Of a DNA stretch of 42,605 nucleotides, positions 1 to 7,948 are shown piece by piece. The stretch spans positions 1-42,605 of the forward strand of contig JAEZCC010000040.1 in assembly GCA_023412715.1 (NCBI GenBank). Direction: 5' to 3'. This stretch comes from Bacillota bacterium (GTDB lineage Bacteria > Bacillota > Clostridia > Oscillospirales > Acutalibacteraceae). Below the pieces are notes generated by a model. It saw only the letters and a program-made list of their open reading frames with translations, searched no databases and had not been told where the DNA came from. The stretch's first letter is position 1. Every line of letters starts with the position of its first letter. Position numbers and translations under genes: made by a program.

Positions 1-14
1 CCGCCACTTTCTTC

Positions 15-977
15 TCACACGCCGAGCCGCTTTGCGACCGCCTCGTAATTGGAATAGAACACAGGCGCTTCCACGCGGTTCCTTTTCCCGCAGTCGTAAA
101 CGTTCCGGCAGACGTACAGCAGATCGCCGAGGTTGCTGTGAAGCGTCATGATCCGCCGCGTCAGCTCGTTTTTCCGGAACATCCTTTTCATCACGACGCC
201 CGCCAGCCCCGACGGAACGCGGTACGGCGCCAGTTCGCCGCTGTAATTTTTAAGCGCCACTCCCCTGGAAGCGACGATGCCCGATGTCTCACGGATTGCG
301 CGCACGGCCTCCGCCAGCGCTCCGGAAGAATCCATCACCTGCTCCGCCGCTTTCGCCGTGTCCCTGACGTCGCCGTATTTCCCCGCCGTCGTAATGACCC
401 CGGCATTGATGGCCATATGCAGCCAGATCCATTCCAGCATGTCGAACGGCGTCTCGGCTTTCAGACGGCAGCCGGCAAGCAGCGCCGTCAGCTGTTCGTA
501 ATTTTCGATGTTCGTCTTTTCGCGGCTTTCCAGCATAACGTGGTCGAACACGCAGCAGGTCAGTCCGCCTCCGCTTCTGCTGCCGCCCGCAACGGGATAG
601 GCGAGAACAAAATCCCGGCCGTTCAGCGCGCGGTCCAGCCACGGTCTGTCTTCCCAGATGCCGCTCATTAAGAGCAGCGTCCCGCTGCAATTTTTCTCTT
701 CCAGAGCCTTTGCGGCGCCCTCCAGCTTGCCCGCCGGCACGCTGACCAGGATAAAGTCATACGATCCGCCGCCGTCCGCAAGGCTGACCGGATACACGTC
801 CGTCTTTTCTTCCCCCCGGCTGTCAGACCTGCCGTCCAGCAGACGGATTTCCAGCTTCTCAGGCGCTTCGCTTCTCTTGCCGTCCCGGACCAGATGCTCG
901 ACCTGATGGCCCGCTTTTTGGAACAGGTACCCGTAGGTCGTTCCGATCACGCCCAGCCCTATCACCAGAATTTTCAT
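15..977 (-). CDS. Ketopantoate reductase (ApbA/PanE) family protein
   Basis: The 320-residue protein starts with a Rossmann nucleotide-binding stretch, GLGVIGTTYGY at about residues 7-17, and has the two-domain length of 2-dehydropantoate 2-reductases, which reduce 2-dehydropantoate to pantoate with NADPH in coenzyme A synthesis. The C-terminal half is helical, as in the family. It lies about 55 bp downstream of a nitroreductase-like gene and a TetR gene on the same strand, so it may belong to a TetR-controlled unit rather than to pantothenate synthesis. Family membership is well supported. Substrate is not: many clostridial paralogues of this family are uncharacterised, so panE is not assigned. 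Confidence 0.85.
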   Translation of the reverse strand: MKILVIGLGVIGTTYGYLFQKAGHQVEHLVRDGKRSEAPEKLEIRLLDGRSDSRGEEKTDVYPVSLADGGGSYDFILVSVPAGKLEGAAKALEEKNCSGTLLLMSGIWEDRPWLDRALNGRDFVLAYPVAGGSRSGGGLTCCVFDHVMLESREKTNIENYEQLTALLAGCRLKAETPFDMLEWIWLHMAINAGVITTAGKYGDVRDTAKAAEQVMDSSGALAEAVRAIRETSGIVASRGVALKNYSGELAPYRVPSGLAGVVMKRMFRKNELTRRIMTLHSNLGDLLYVCRNVYDCGKRNRVEAPVFYSNYEAVAKRLGV

Positions 978-1032
978 CCTGCCGCTCCCTTCCGCCCCGT
1001 TCTTCTATTAAAATCCGTCCCGCCGTGCGGGG

Positions 1033-2232
1033 TCACTTTTTGACAATCAGCTCCGTCACGTCGCGCCGCATGCTCAGCGGCGTGCTTTTCGTGGGCTGGC
1101 CGATGCGGAACAGCATCTGCACCGTGCCGCCGCCCGGCGCATAGGCCTCTTTGAACCCGGCGTAAGGGGCCTTCATTTCGGGGTATTCCTCCAGCGCCTG
1201 GCTGAGCGGCTGCATGGCAAGGCCCAGCGTATGGCCGGTCAGCACGAGCCTGCTGTAGAGCATCCCGCTTTCCACCTGGGCGGAACGGCTGTTGCCCGAC
1301 GTCACAATCATCGCGTAGGCGGGCGTGCTGCCAACGGAGGCCCGGGTGCCGCTGATAAAGGTCCGGGAAGCGGCCTCGCCGGTATTCAGGGAGGGGAAGA
1401 GGGTAAGCAATCCCTGAAGAACGGGTTTCATCAGGCCGGAGGTTCCCTGGCCCTCCACCGAAAAGCCGTAGCGGTATTGGTTCTTCTGGGATTCGTTCGC
1501 CCGGAAGACGGCGTCGGATTCCTCCATCACGCGGGCGGTGCCGGCTTCAATTTCCGCGCTCTGCATGGCGTACCCGCCGATTTTGTCCAGATTGGGCTGA
1601 TCCTGATACACCCTGACGGAACCGCCGCTCCCGTTCGAAAGGGACTCGAGGGCGGAAGCCTGCCGGGAAGAAAGCTTATCCGCCCGATAGGCCCCGCGGT
1701 TGGTGTCCGGCAGGAAGATGGCGTCATAGAGCGGGCTGCTCTTCGCCTGCGCCTTGGAGAGCGTGATTTTCGCCACCGGTTTTGTGTCCATGCTTTGGGC
1801 AAGCTGCGATTCGTCGTACGCGCCGTCGGGGAAAAGCTCAATTGCGGCGTTCCAGCCTTCCTTCTCCCCCGCCACGGCGGCGTATTCCAGAAAGGTCCCC
1901 TGCGAAATCATCATCTGGCGCGCGAGGGGATCGACCTCTTTTGTCATGCGCGAGCTGTCGGCATAAAGATAGAACCCCGCGGGGTCGGTCTTATCAAGCA
2001 CGATTTTCCAAGGCTGCATGTTGTGACCGCTCGCCGCAAGCAGGCCGCCGGCCGTGAGGCGCACCCGCGGGTCGGGGTACTTTGCGGCATAATCTTTCGA
2101 CCAGGGTTCCATATACGTCTGTTTCATGAAGCCTCCGCTGATGACAAAAAGTACGGACCATAATACGACGCACGCCCCGGCGATGCAGGCCAGGACGATT
2201 GCCGCGACTTTAAGCGCCGCTTTCCTTTTCAT
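1033..2232 (-). CDS. Membrane-anchored nitroreductase-like (Acg-type) protein
   Basis: The protein has 399 residues. Residues 7-32 form one hydrophobic segment with positive residues before it, so the body is probably outside the cytoplasm or anchored at the membrane. The rest resembles the duplicated nitroreductase fold of Acg-like proteins: an early ASGHNMQPWKI motif (the SxHNxQPW signature for flavin binding), and later AMQPLSQALEEYPEM followed by a VQMLFRIGQP strand near the C-terminus. Such proteins may bind FMN, but activity is generally unknown. The start lies inside the end of the TetR gene (23-nt overlap), which implies co-transcription and coupling. The membrane anchor is unusual for a flavin enzyme. 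Confidence 0.75.
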   Translation of the reverse strand: MKRKAALKVAAIVLACIAGACVVLWSVLFVISGGFMKQTYMEPWSKDYAAKYPDPRVRLTAGGLLAASGHNMQPWKIVLDKTDPAGFYLYADSSRMTKEVDPLARQMMISQGTFLEYAAVAGEKEGWNAAIELFPDGAYDESQLAQSMDTKPVAKITLSKAQAKSSPLYDAIFLPDTNRGAYRADKLSSRQASALESLSNGSGGSVRVYQDQPNLDKIGGYAMQSAEIEAGTARVMEESDAVFRANESQKNQYRYGFSVEGQGTSGLMKPVLQGLLTLFPSLNTGEAASRTFISGTRASVGSTPAYAMIVTSGNSRSAQVESGMLYSRLVLTGHTLGLAMQPLSQALEEYPEMKAPYAGFKEAYAPGGGTVQMLFRIGQPTKSTPLSMRRDVTELIVKK

Positions 2233-2893
2233 GCTGTTCCGCTCCGTTTCTGCTGATCAGACGCATCATCGTGTCAAACGATTCCGTCACAAATTCCCTC
2301 GAGCCGACCCGGTGGTAATTTTTGAGGTACTCGCCCTTTTTCGCCCCCGTGTTGAAGATGCCGACGGTGCATGCCCACAGGAACAGCGCGGCCCGTTCGC
2401 TTTCAAGCCCGCCGCGCAGGCTTCCCTCCTCCACGCCCTTTTGAAGCGCGCGGGAAAGGTAGTCGAAAATCTGCTCGCCCAGCCGGTAGCATTCCGCTTT
2501 CAACCCGTCTTCCACGCCGTCCCGGCCGCCGGGATCTTTCGTCTCGTATTCCATGATGGCCCGAAAGTACTCCGGATACTCCTCGCCGAACCCGAAAAAG
2601 GTGAAAAAAATGCAGCGCAGCTCTTCGGTGGCGTTCCGGGGCCGGTTTTCCCGAAAGCTTTCTTCAATCTTCTCAATCAGCAGCCGGTAACCCCGGATCA
2701 TAATCTCAAAATAAATCTGCTCTTTGCCGCTGAAATAGACGTAGACGGTCCGCTTGCTGAACTCCGCCTCTTTGGCCACCTCATCCATCGAGGCGTTTTC
2801 ATACCCCTTCGAGAAAAACACCCGTTCGGCGGCGTCGACGATGTCCTTCCGCCTGATCTCTTTTTCCCGCTGCCTGCGCTCTTCCTGGCCCAT
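2210..2893 (-). CDS. TetR/AcrR family transcriptional regulator
   Basis: The 227-residue protein has a classical TetR N-terminus: residues 17-63 contain IVDAAERVFFSKGYENASMD, then the recognition helix region KEAEFSKRTVYVYFSGKEQIY. The C-terminal ligand/dimer domain is helical and poorly conserved, as usual. A 27-bp perfect inverted repeat lies about 30 bp upstream of the start codon, overlapping the predicted promoter, so autoregulation is very likely. The gene overlaps the nitroreductase-like gene downstream, which is probably its co-regulated target. The ligand cannot be inferred. Confidence 0.92.
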   Translation of the reverse strand: MGQEERRQREKEIRRKDIVDAAERVFFSKGYENASMDEVAKEAEFSKRTVYVYFSGKEQIYFEIMIRGYRLLIEKIEESFRENRPRNATEELRCIFFTFFGFGEEYPEYFRAIMEYETKDPGGRDGVEDGLKAECYRLGEQIFDYLSRALQKGVEEGSLRGGLESERAALFLWACTVGIFNTGAKKGEYLKNYHRVGSREFVTESFDTMMRLISRNGAEQHEKESGA

Positions 2894-2921
2894 ACGATCG
2901 CCTTCCGTTCACATGAGTGTA

Positions 2922-2948
2922 ATATAGTAAACTGTAAGTTTACTATAT
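2922..2948. promoter_or_regulatory. Palindromic operator, probably for the TetR regulator
   Basis: Two perfect 12-base arms, atatagtaaact and its reverse complement, are separated by gta. The site lies between the predicted -10 box and the TetR start codon, the usual place for a repressor operator. No other palindrome of this quality is seen nearby. Confidence 0.85.
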
Positions 2949-2975
2949 ACTAAACCAATCCCCCGGTTTTGTCAA
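2947..2975 (-). promoter_or_regulatory. Promoter of the TetR/nitroreductase/reductase unit
   Basis: Read on the minus strand, a perfect TTGACA (2975-2970) is followed 17 nt later by TAGTAT (2952-2947), a 4/6 match to the -10 consensus. Two bases of the -10 overlap the operator palindrome, so repressor and RNA polymerase should compete. Confidence 0.65.
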
Positions 2976-3017
2976 CAGGCGGGTGAAAAGCGCGCTGCCG
3001 CGGGCCGAAAGCCGGTT

Positions 3018-3800
3018 TTATCCTTTCTGTCTTACGATGTCTTCCGCCTGAACATTCGGGTTGTGATATCTCTGCCGCCCAACCGTCTTCCCGCCGTACT
3101 CAATGGCCCCGCACGGGCACCACTGAAGGCAGGCGAGGCAGTGCTCACAGCGATGCTGCCAGACCGGACGCCGGTCTTCCATCCTGATGTTGCGGACCGG
3201 GCATACCCCGGCGCACAGCCCGCAGCCGGTGCACCGGTCGGCCGCGCTGAATTTTTCGTCCCATTCGGCGATTCCCCTATAGAGATAGCAGCGGTTGGCC
3301 GCTTTGCTGAACAGCCTGGCCTTCCGTTCGGCCGGCCGCAGTTCGCCTCTCGCAGCCGCCGCGGCGGCTGCGTCTGCCTTGTGCATGGCGTCCCCGATCA
3401 GCTTCTGTATGACGTCGGGCGCGAAAGCCGGGTATTTGACGATATAATTTCCCGGCATCGTCGCACCGGCCGCATAGGACAGCGGGACGCCCTTTTTGCC
3501 CAGAAGATCCTCCAGCATCCCCAGCGTGTCCGCCGCGTTCCCGCCGAAGGTGATAAAGGCGAAGCAGTAGGTCCCCCCGAGGAGATTCAGCCTTTCGACA
3601 AAGTGCCTGACGAGCCTGGGCATCCCGACATAAAAGACGGGGAAAACGAAACCGACGGAGTGTCCGGGGCCGCCGACGGGCCCCTGCGGCGGCTCCGCGG
3701 CCATGGACCGCACGGCGCAGTCTTCCACCCCTTCTGCAATCCGCCGGGCGACGGTCAGCGAATTGCCGGTGGCGGAAAAATAGTAAATCGTCGAGCTCAT
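3018..3800 (-). CDS. EFR1-type flavodoxin/ferredoxin fusion protein
   Basis: The 260-residue protein joins an N-terminal flavodoxin-like FMN fold (IYYFSATGNSLTVARRI, residues 5-21, phosphate loop) to a C-terminal bacterial ferredoxin domain. Two 4Fe-4S motifs are visible: C190, C193, C196, C200 and C218, C221, C224, C228. This is the EFR1 family, common in anaerobic clostridia and presumed to move electrons in the cytoplasm; the partner is unknown. The start at 3800 is chosen because the flavodoxin fold begins exactly there. The reading frame stays open for 78 more codons upstream, but those only shadow the preceding gene. The ATG overlaps the stop of the upstream membrane protein gene (ATGA), so the two are translationally coupled. 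Confidence 0.88.
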   Translation of the reverse strand: MSSTIYYFSATGNSLTVARRIAEGVEDCAVRSMAAEPPQGPVGGPGHSVGFVFPVFYVGMPRLVRHFVERLNLLGGTYCFAFITFGGNAADTLGMLEDLLGKKGVPLSYAAGATMPGNYIVKYPAFAPDVIQKLIGDAMHKADAAAAAAARGELRPAERKARLFSKAANRCYLYRGIAEWDEKFSAADRCTGCGLCAGVCPVRNIRMEDRRPVWQHRCEHCLACLQWCPCGAIEYGGKTVGRQRYHNPNVQAEDIVRQKG

Positions 3801-4300
3801 GCGCGACCGTCCTTCCCGGATTTCTGTATACGGATTTCCCTCTGGTGCTGCAGATGGATCCCGATATGGCCGATGCCCAGAATCACGGCGGAAAGGATCA
3901 GCCAGACGACCTTCCCGTAAATTCCGAGCAAAAGAAAAGCGGCGACCGGCAGCGTCGCGCCCGCAACGGGGATGCCGAAGAACCCCCGGTAGAAGTCCCC
4001 AAGCGTCTTGGGGCTGCAAAAGTACCGGATCCACCAGCCCTCATACAGAAGCATCAGCCCACAAGACGCGAGCAGCCAGAGGCTCCAGGGCGACCAGGGC
4101 CGCAGATTGAAATCGGAAAACATCAGGGCCGTGCAGGTGACCAGAGCCTGCCCTGCTTTTTCAAAGCCAAGCAGCGCTTTGTTTTCCCGCCGGGGGCTGT
4201 ACCCCGCGGGCCTGTGCTTCGTCCAGATCAGGTTTGGAATAAACAGCATCAGGAGGAAAAGGAACCCGACGTAGGAAAATCCAAAATGGCCCATTTGCAT
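3797..4300 (-). CDS. Small multi-pass membrane protein, unknown function
   Basis: The 167-residue protein is hydrophobic with about five likely membrane segments (roughly residues 8-26, 46-62, 72-92, 108-126 and 130-150) and a basic C-terminus. No catalytic motif or known family is recognised. The stop codon overlaps the start of the EFR1 gene by four bases, so the two are likely made together, and a link to redox or membrane electron transfer is possible but only inferred from this coupling. A second ATG two codons inside is an equally plausible start; a GGGGG run just upstream could serve either. Confidence 0.7.
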   Translation of the reverse strand: MQMGHFGFSYVGFLFLLMLFIPNLIWTKHRPAGYSPRRENKALLGFEKAGQALVTCTALMFSDFNLRPWSPWSLWLLASCGLMLLYEGWWIRYFCSPKTLGDFYRGFFGIPVAGATLPVAAFLLLGIYGKVVWLILSAVILGIGHIGIHLQHQREIRIQKSGKDGRA

Positions 4301-4375
4301 GCCCCCGCGGTTTCACTCCGCCTTGTTTTTCATCGGCTTTTCTCCGCGTCCGCGAGCCATCGGCCCCGGCGCGCC

Positions 4376-4588
4376 CTACGAAACGACGAACACATATTTT
4401 TTTATGCTGAGTCTGCTCTTGACCGTCTCTCTCAGATCTGCGTCGAAAAGGCCCAGAAGCTTTTGCGCAAGCACATTCTGCTGCGGATCTTCCACCCGGT
4501 TGACGGAGCAGATGGAAAAGCCGGCCTGCAGCATTTTCTCCATTTCGTGAACAAAATCAGCACTGCTGACTGGAATCAGGATGATACG
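4376..4588 (-). pseudogene. Frameshifted C-terminal segment of the upstream glycosyltransferase/methyltransferase
   Basis: After the stop of the glycosyltransferase gene, the +1 frame reads on as clearly protein-like sequence of about 70 residues. It begins IILIPVSSADFVHEMEKML, passes through GFSICSVNRVEDPQQ and ends SIKKYVFVVS before TAG at 4378-4376. It has no good start codon or ribosome site of its own. Omitting one base near 4583 joins it smoothly to the upstream frame (QMTY then ILIPVSS), giving a continuous protein of about 667 residues. The segment is therefore probably the true C-terminus of that protein, separated by a one-base insertion or a sequencing error. Confidence 0.6.
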
Positions 4589-6380
4589 TCATTTGAAATA
4601 CAGAGCATTCTTTCAGGAGGATACGCTCCAAAGCGTTCCTATCTTCCGCACGGTTTGATAAAGCCTGTGATATTTTCTCAACCGTTGATTTGACCATTTC
4701 CGTCTGGTTGAGGAGAGCATCAATTTTATATAGCTGCGTGAAGCCATATTGCCTCGCCAGGGCGCAAACGGAACTTTCAAGGTATATCTTTTTACTGTTC
4801 AGGGTTTCGGATGCGCTGAATAGACCTAGTATCGCGTTCAGGCCTGCATAATTGTTCAGTCGGAAGATCAATACCCCATTGTCGTTCAACATGCGGGTCA
4901 AACTCAGAAAAATCGTTTTTAAATCCTCGGAAAAATAATTTAATGGTTCTTCAATAAAGATGATGTCAAATTTACCTCCAACGGTTTCGGGGACGGAGGC
5001 CAAATTTTCAGAAAAATATGTCTTATCGGAAATGGTCTTGAGATCCGTCATATACTTTTTTTCCACAGAAACGGAAATCAGGGCGGGCCGCACCCCGAAT
5101 CTTCCCCAGATTATATTTTTAATCTGCAGGAGAGTCGCTCCGCATTTCACCCCGATTCCCAGTATAGAGTTTACCTGAGAGAAACCGTCGTAGAGAAGAT
5201 TCAGAAACAGAGCGTCGGGTCTGGCGTCCAGCCAGGCATCGACATGATATCTCTCGAAAAAGGTCCGCCTTCCCTCTTCCAAGGAACCTGTCTTGTGATC
5301 GCTTTCCGTGGTCAGGCTACCGTGGTGGTACGTTACGGTATCCCCGCAGTAAACGAGACGGTACCCCGCCCTGCGGATTCGGAAGCTGATATCGTCATCT
5401 CCGAATTCCCCGCGGTAATAGTGGGTGTCGTAATAGCCGATGCGTTCCAGCAGGACGGTGGGGCAGCACAGGACGTCAGGCAGCAGGACGACGCGGTCCT
5501 CCCATTTTCTGGGGTCGCTGACATTGTACTCCCGGGCTTTTCCCTCAAACTCCGCGATGGAAGTAAAAGGGATCGATATCTGCTGCAGGTTTGAGATATT
5601 CGTCGCTCCCGGAGAGACATAACCGATCGCGGGGTCCGATTCGATGCAGGTGAGCAGGTTGCTCAGCCAGTTCTCCGGAAAGACGAAATCATTGCCCACG
5701 GCGGCGCAGTATTTCCCCTCCGCGGCCATCATTCCGATGTTGAAGCCCTTTACAATGTGAAGGTTGTATTTCAGGGAAATGACCTTCGCACCCTCTACGG
5801 AATCAAAAAATGCTTTCGTCCCGTCCTTCGAACCGTTGTCCACTAAAATGAGCTCGTAGTCGATCCCTTTTGTATTTTTTAAAATGCTTTCCACACAGTC
5901 CCGCGTAGAGCTCAGGTTGTTGTAGGCGAGGACGACGATGCTTACCAGATGTTTTGCGTGCCGGCCCTGTTCCAGAATCTTTTCGTGATCCACTTCCCCG
6001 ACTTCCGGGTAAAAATCCGGGTACTGCGTTTTGTCTGCCGCGTGTTCCGCAAGGTAGGCGATTTCATATTCCAGCAGGCGGTAGAGGGACTGCAGGTGAA
6101 ATCTGAAATCGAACGCGAAAGCATCCGGATCTTCGCTGATTTCCCGCTGGATCCGATCCAAGTAAAAACGGATATTCTCGTTGATCTCTTTGACCCGGTT
6201 CGGCGTATGCTCCGTTTCAACCCTCTGCTCTACCGCGGAAACCAACTCGGAAAGACTATCCAGAACCGCGGCAGCGGTTTGGCTCATGCGGTCCTGTTCC
6301 AGACAATTCCGGATATATTCGATCCCTTCGCGTCCCGTTCTGAGGAGATCGAGCAGTCTGACTGCCGTTTCTGTGTTCAT
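4557..6380 (-). CDS. Two-domain GT2 glycosyltransferase with methyltransferase-like C-terminus
   Basis: The frame encodes 607 residues. Residues 1-140 are helical with no recognised family. Residues 145-385 are a family 2 glycosyltransferase: LVSIVVLAYNN, the nucleotide-binding ELILVDNGSKDGT, a GNDFVFPENW acceptor region and the GDDDISFRIRRAGY motif. Residues 405-600 resemble a class I SAM-dependent methyltransferase, with GIGVKCGATLLQI as motif I and later FDIIFIEEPL. The start at 6380 is chosen for its GGAG site and because its ATG overlaps the stop of the RmlC-like gene (ATGA). The last residues (after about QMTY) look out of frame, with a natural continuation lying in the next frame at 4376-4588. 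It probably adds, and perhaps O-methylates, a surface-glycan sugar. Confidence 0.82.
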   Translation of the reverse strand: MNTETAVRLLDLLRTGREGIEYIRNCLEQDRMSQTAAAVLDSLSELVSAVEQRVETEHTPNRVKEINENIRFYLDRIQREISEDPDAFAFDFRFHLQSLYRLLEYEIAYLAEHAADKTQYPDFYPEVGEVDHEKILEQGRHAKHLVSIVVLAYNNLSSTRDCVESILKNTKGIDYELILVDNGSKDGTKAFFDSVEGAKVISLKYNLHIVKGFNIGMMAAEGKYCAAVGNDFVFPENWLSNLLTCIESDPAIGYVSPGATNISNLQQISIPFTSIAEFEGKAREYNVSDPRKWEDRVVLLPDVLCCPTVLLERIGYYDTHYYRGEFGDDDISFRIRRAGYRLVYCGDTVTYHHGSLTTESDHKTGSLEEGRRTFFERYHVDAWLDARPDALFLNLLYDGFSQVNSILGIGVKCGATLLQIKNIIWGRFGVRPALISVSVEKKYMTDLKTISDKTYFSENLASVPETVGGKFDIIFIEEPLNYFSEDLKTIFLSLTRMLNDNGVLIFRLNNYAGLNAILGLFSASETLNSKKIYLESSVCALARQYGFTQLYKIDALLNQTEMVKSTVEKISQALSNRAEDRNALERILLKECSVFQMTYHPDSSQQC

Positions 6381-6943
6381 ATTTTCTCCACCGCTTCCAT
6401 CCCGTCCGCATCCCGGTCGAAATCCTTCCAATTCCTGTCTTTGGCCGACAGAAGGAGATGATCGCGGAACGGCCACTCGATCCCGAATGCCGGGTCGTCC
6501 CAGCGCACGCCGGATTCATGGGAAGGGGTATAATACTGGCTGACCATATAGGTGACGCCGGCATTTTCCGTCAGGGTCAGGTAGCCGTGGGCAAACCCCT
6601 TGGGAACATAGAGGGACGTCCGGTTTTCGGCGGAAAGCGTAATGCCGAACCACTTGCCGAACGTGGCGCTTTCCCGGTCCAGATCGATAATCACGTCGTA
6701 GACCGCGCCGCTGATGCACGAGATGATTTTATCCTCGCAGAAAGGCGGCTTCTGAAAATGCATGCCCCGCAGCGTGCGGGCAAAATTGTTAAAGGCAAGA
6801 TTGCACTGAACCGTATCGAACCGGATGCCGTATTCTGCCAGCGTCTTTTTGCAGAAGCTTCTGGCAAAGAAGCCCCGCTCGTCTTTGATGGGTTCGAGTT
6901 CAATTGTCACCGCGCGATTCAATGGAGTCTTTGTGATAATCAT
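6377..6943 (-). CDS. RmlC-like nucleotide-sugar 3,5-epimerase
   Basis: The 188-residue protein is a full-length cupin of the dTDP-4-dehydrorhamnose 3,5-epimerase family. Visible features are DERGFFARSF, the TLRGMHFQ motif with the catalytic His62, VPKGFAHGYLTL, Tyr132, and SGVRWDDPAFGIEWP near the C-terminus. The family epimerises C3 and C5 of 4-keto-6-deoxy sugars. Here the only 4,6-dehydratase nearby is the CDP-glucose type, so a CDP-4-keto-6-deoxyglucose substrate is more likely than the dTDP sugar. That is why rmlC is not assigned. The gene is coupled by a four-base overlap to the downstream glycosyltransferase and lies 96 bp after the epimerase/reductase gene. Confidence 0.85.
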   Translation of the reverse strand: MIITKTPLNRAVTIELEPIKDERGFFARSFCKKTLAEYGIRFDTVQCNLAFNNFARTLRGMHFQKPPFCEDKIISCISGAVYDVIIDLDRESATFGKWFGITLSAENRTSLYVPKGFAHGYLTLTENAGVTYMVSQYYTPSHESGVRWDDPAFGIEWPFRDHLLLSAKDRNWKDFDRDADGMEAVEKI

Positions 6944-7039
6944 GTTACCCTACCTTTGATGTTTGATTTTGACTGCTGCGAAACAGCTGAGAATCCACCT
7001 GTACCGCCAGAGCCGAAAAGTCTTGGCGTTTTCGCCCTT

Positions 7040-7948
7040 CTATTTTGCCGAAGATAAAACGGCTTTCACCATTTCATTGACGAAAGCCGACAGGTCGTCC
7101 CTGGGGCGGATCTCGGGAAAGCGGCAGACGCTCGTGAATTCAAGGCGGACCGCGCCGCCCGCCCCTCCCGGACGGATGATCCTCACCGGCTCACGCAGGA
7201 TGCGGGACGCCGTCTCCTGTACGAGCCCAGCGTATTCCAGGATGCTCATGGTTTTCTTCCCGTAAGCGTGAATCAAGTGGTGGGAACGGGCCTCTTCATT
7301 CTCCAGAATCCACAGCACAATCCTGCAGACGTCATGGACCCCCACAAAATTCCTCCGCTGATTCCCCGGCGTCAGCAGCGTAATGCGGCGGCGTTCCGCC
7401 GCCTCCTTGCAGAACGCGAAGGGGATCAGGTTCCACCTTCCGAACCGGCCGCTGTCCACGGGGACCCCGAACAGATTCGACGGCCGGATCACCCACGCGT
7501 TCAGTTTATTTTGCCGGTCGTACATCTGCACGGTCTGCTCCGCGACGTAATGGGCAAGCCCATAATCGTTGGCGGGCGCGGGCGGCGTCGTTTCGTCAAG
7601 AAGGCCCTCCCGGCTGCCGAACACGTGGAAACTCGAAAAATAGATGAAATTTTCGATCCGGTTTTTCACGCAGAAGTCGAGCGCCGCATGGATGCCGGCG
7701 GAGTTCTCCGACACCGCCTGATAAATATCGGTCTTAAACAGGCTCTCTTTCGGAGACACGGTGTGGATCATGGCGTCGATGCCGTCAACTCGCAGGTCCG
7801 CTATCTGCTCCGGTTTCGAAAAATCCATAAAGAGGTCGCTGTCGGGATGCCTGGACGCGGTGATCACCTGATGCCCATGCTCCCGCAGCGCCTGGATCAA
7901 ATGTAAAGCGATATACCCGTTGGCTCCGCTCACCAATATCTTTTTCAT
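7040..7948 (-). CDS. NAD-dependent epimerase/dehydratase family protein (extended SDR)
   Basis: The 302-residue protein has the extended SDR fold: a nucleotide-binding start ILVSGANGYIALHL (a GxxGxxA variant at residues 8-14), FIYFSSFHVFG around residue 105 with the serine region, and RPSNLFG after the active site. The usual YxxxK pair reads Y129-GLA-H133, so the catalytic lysine is replaced by histidine. In its setting it would be expected to reduce or epimerise the 4-keto group of a CDP-6-deoxyhexose. It overlaps the acetyltransferase gene by four bases (ATGA), so it belongs to the rfbF-rfbG operon. Family is secure; the exact reaction is not. Confidence 0.83.
   Translation of the reverse strand: MKKILVSGANGYIALHLIQALREHGHQVITASRHPDSDLFMDFSKPEQIADLRVDGIDAMIHTVSPKESLFKTDIYQAVSENSAGIHAALDFCVKNRIENFIYFSSFHVFGSREGLLDETTPPAPANDYGLAHYVAEQTVQMYDRQNKLNAWVIRPSNLFGVPVDSGRFGRWNLIPFAFCKEAAERRRITLLTPGNQRRNFVGVHDVCRIVLWILENEEARSHHLIHAYGKKTMSILEYAGLVQETASRILREPVRIIRPGGAGGAVRLEFTSVCRFPEIRPRDDLSAFVNEMVKAVLSSAK

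Noticed and set aside
3801..4034. N-terminal extension of the EFR1 protein
   Set aside because: The extra 78 codons overlap the membrane protein gene in another frame and are Arg/Pro-rich; the flavodoxin fold starts at 3800 with ATGA coupling.
6944..7039. Separate promoter or terminator before the RmlC-like gene
   Set aside because: A small GGGCG/CGCC hairpin is present but no T-tract follows, and no well-spaced -35/-10 pair was found.
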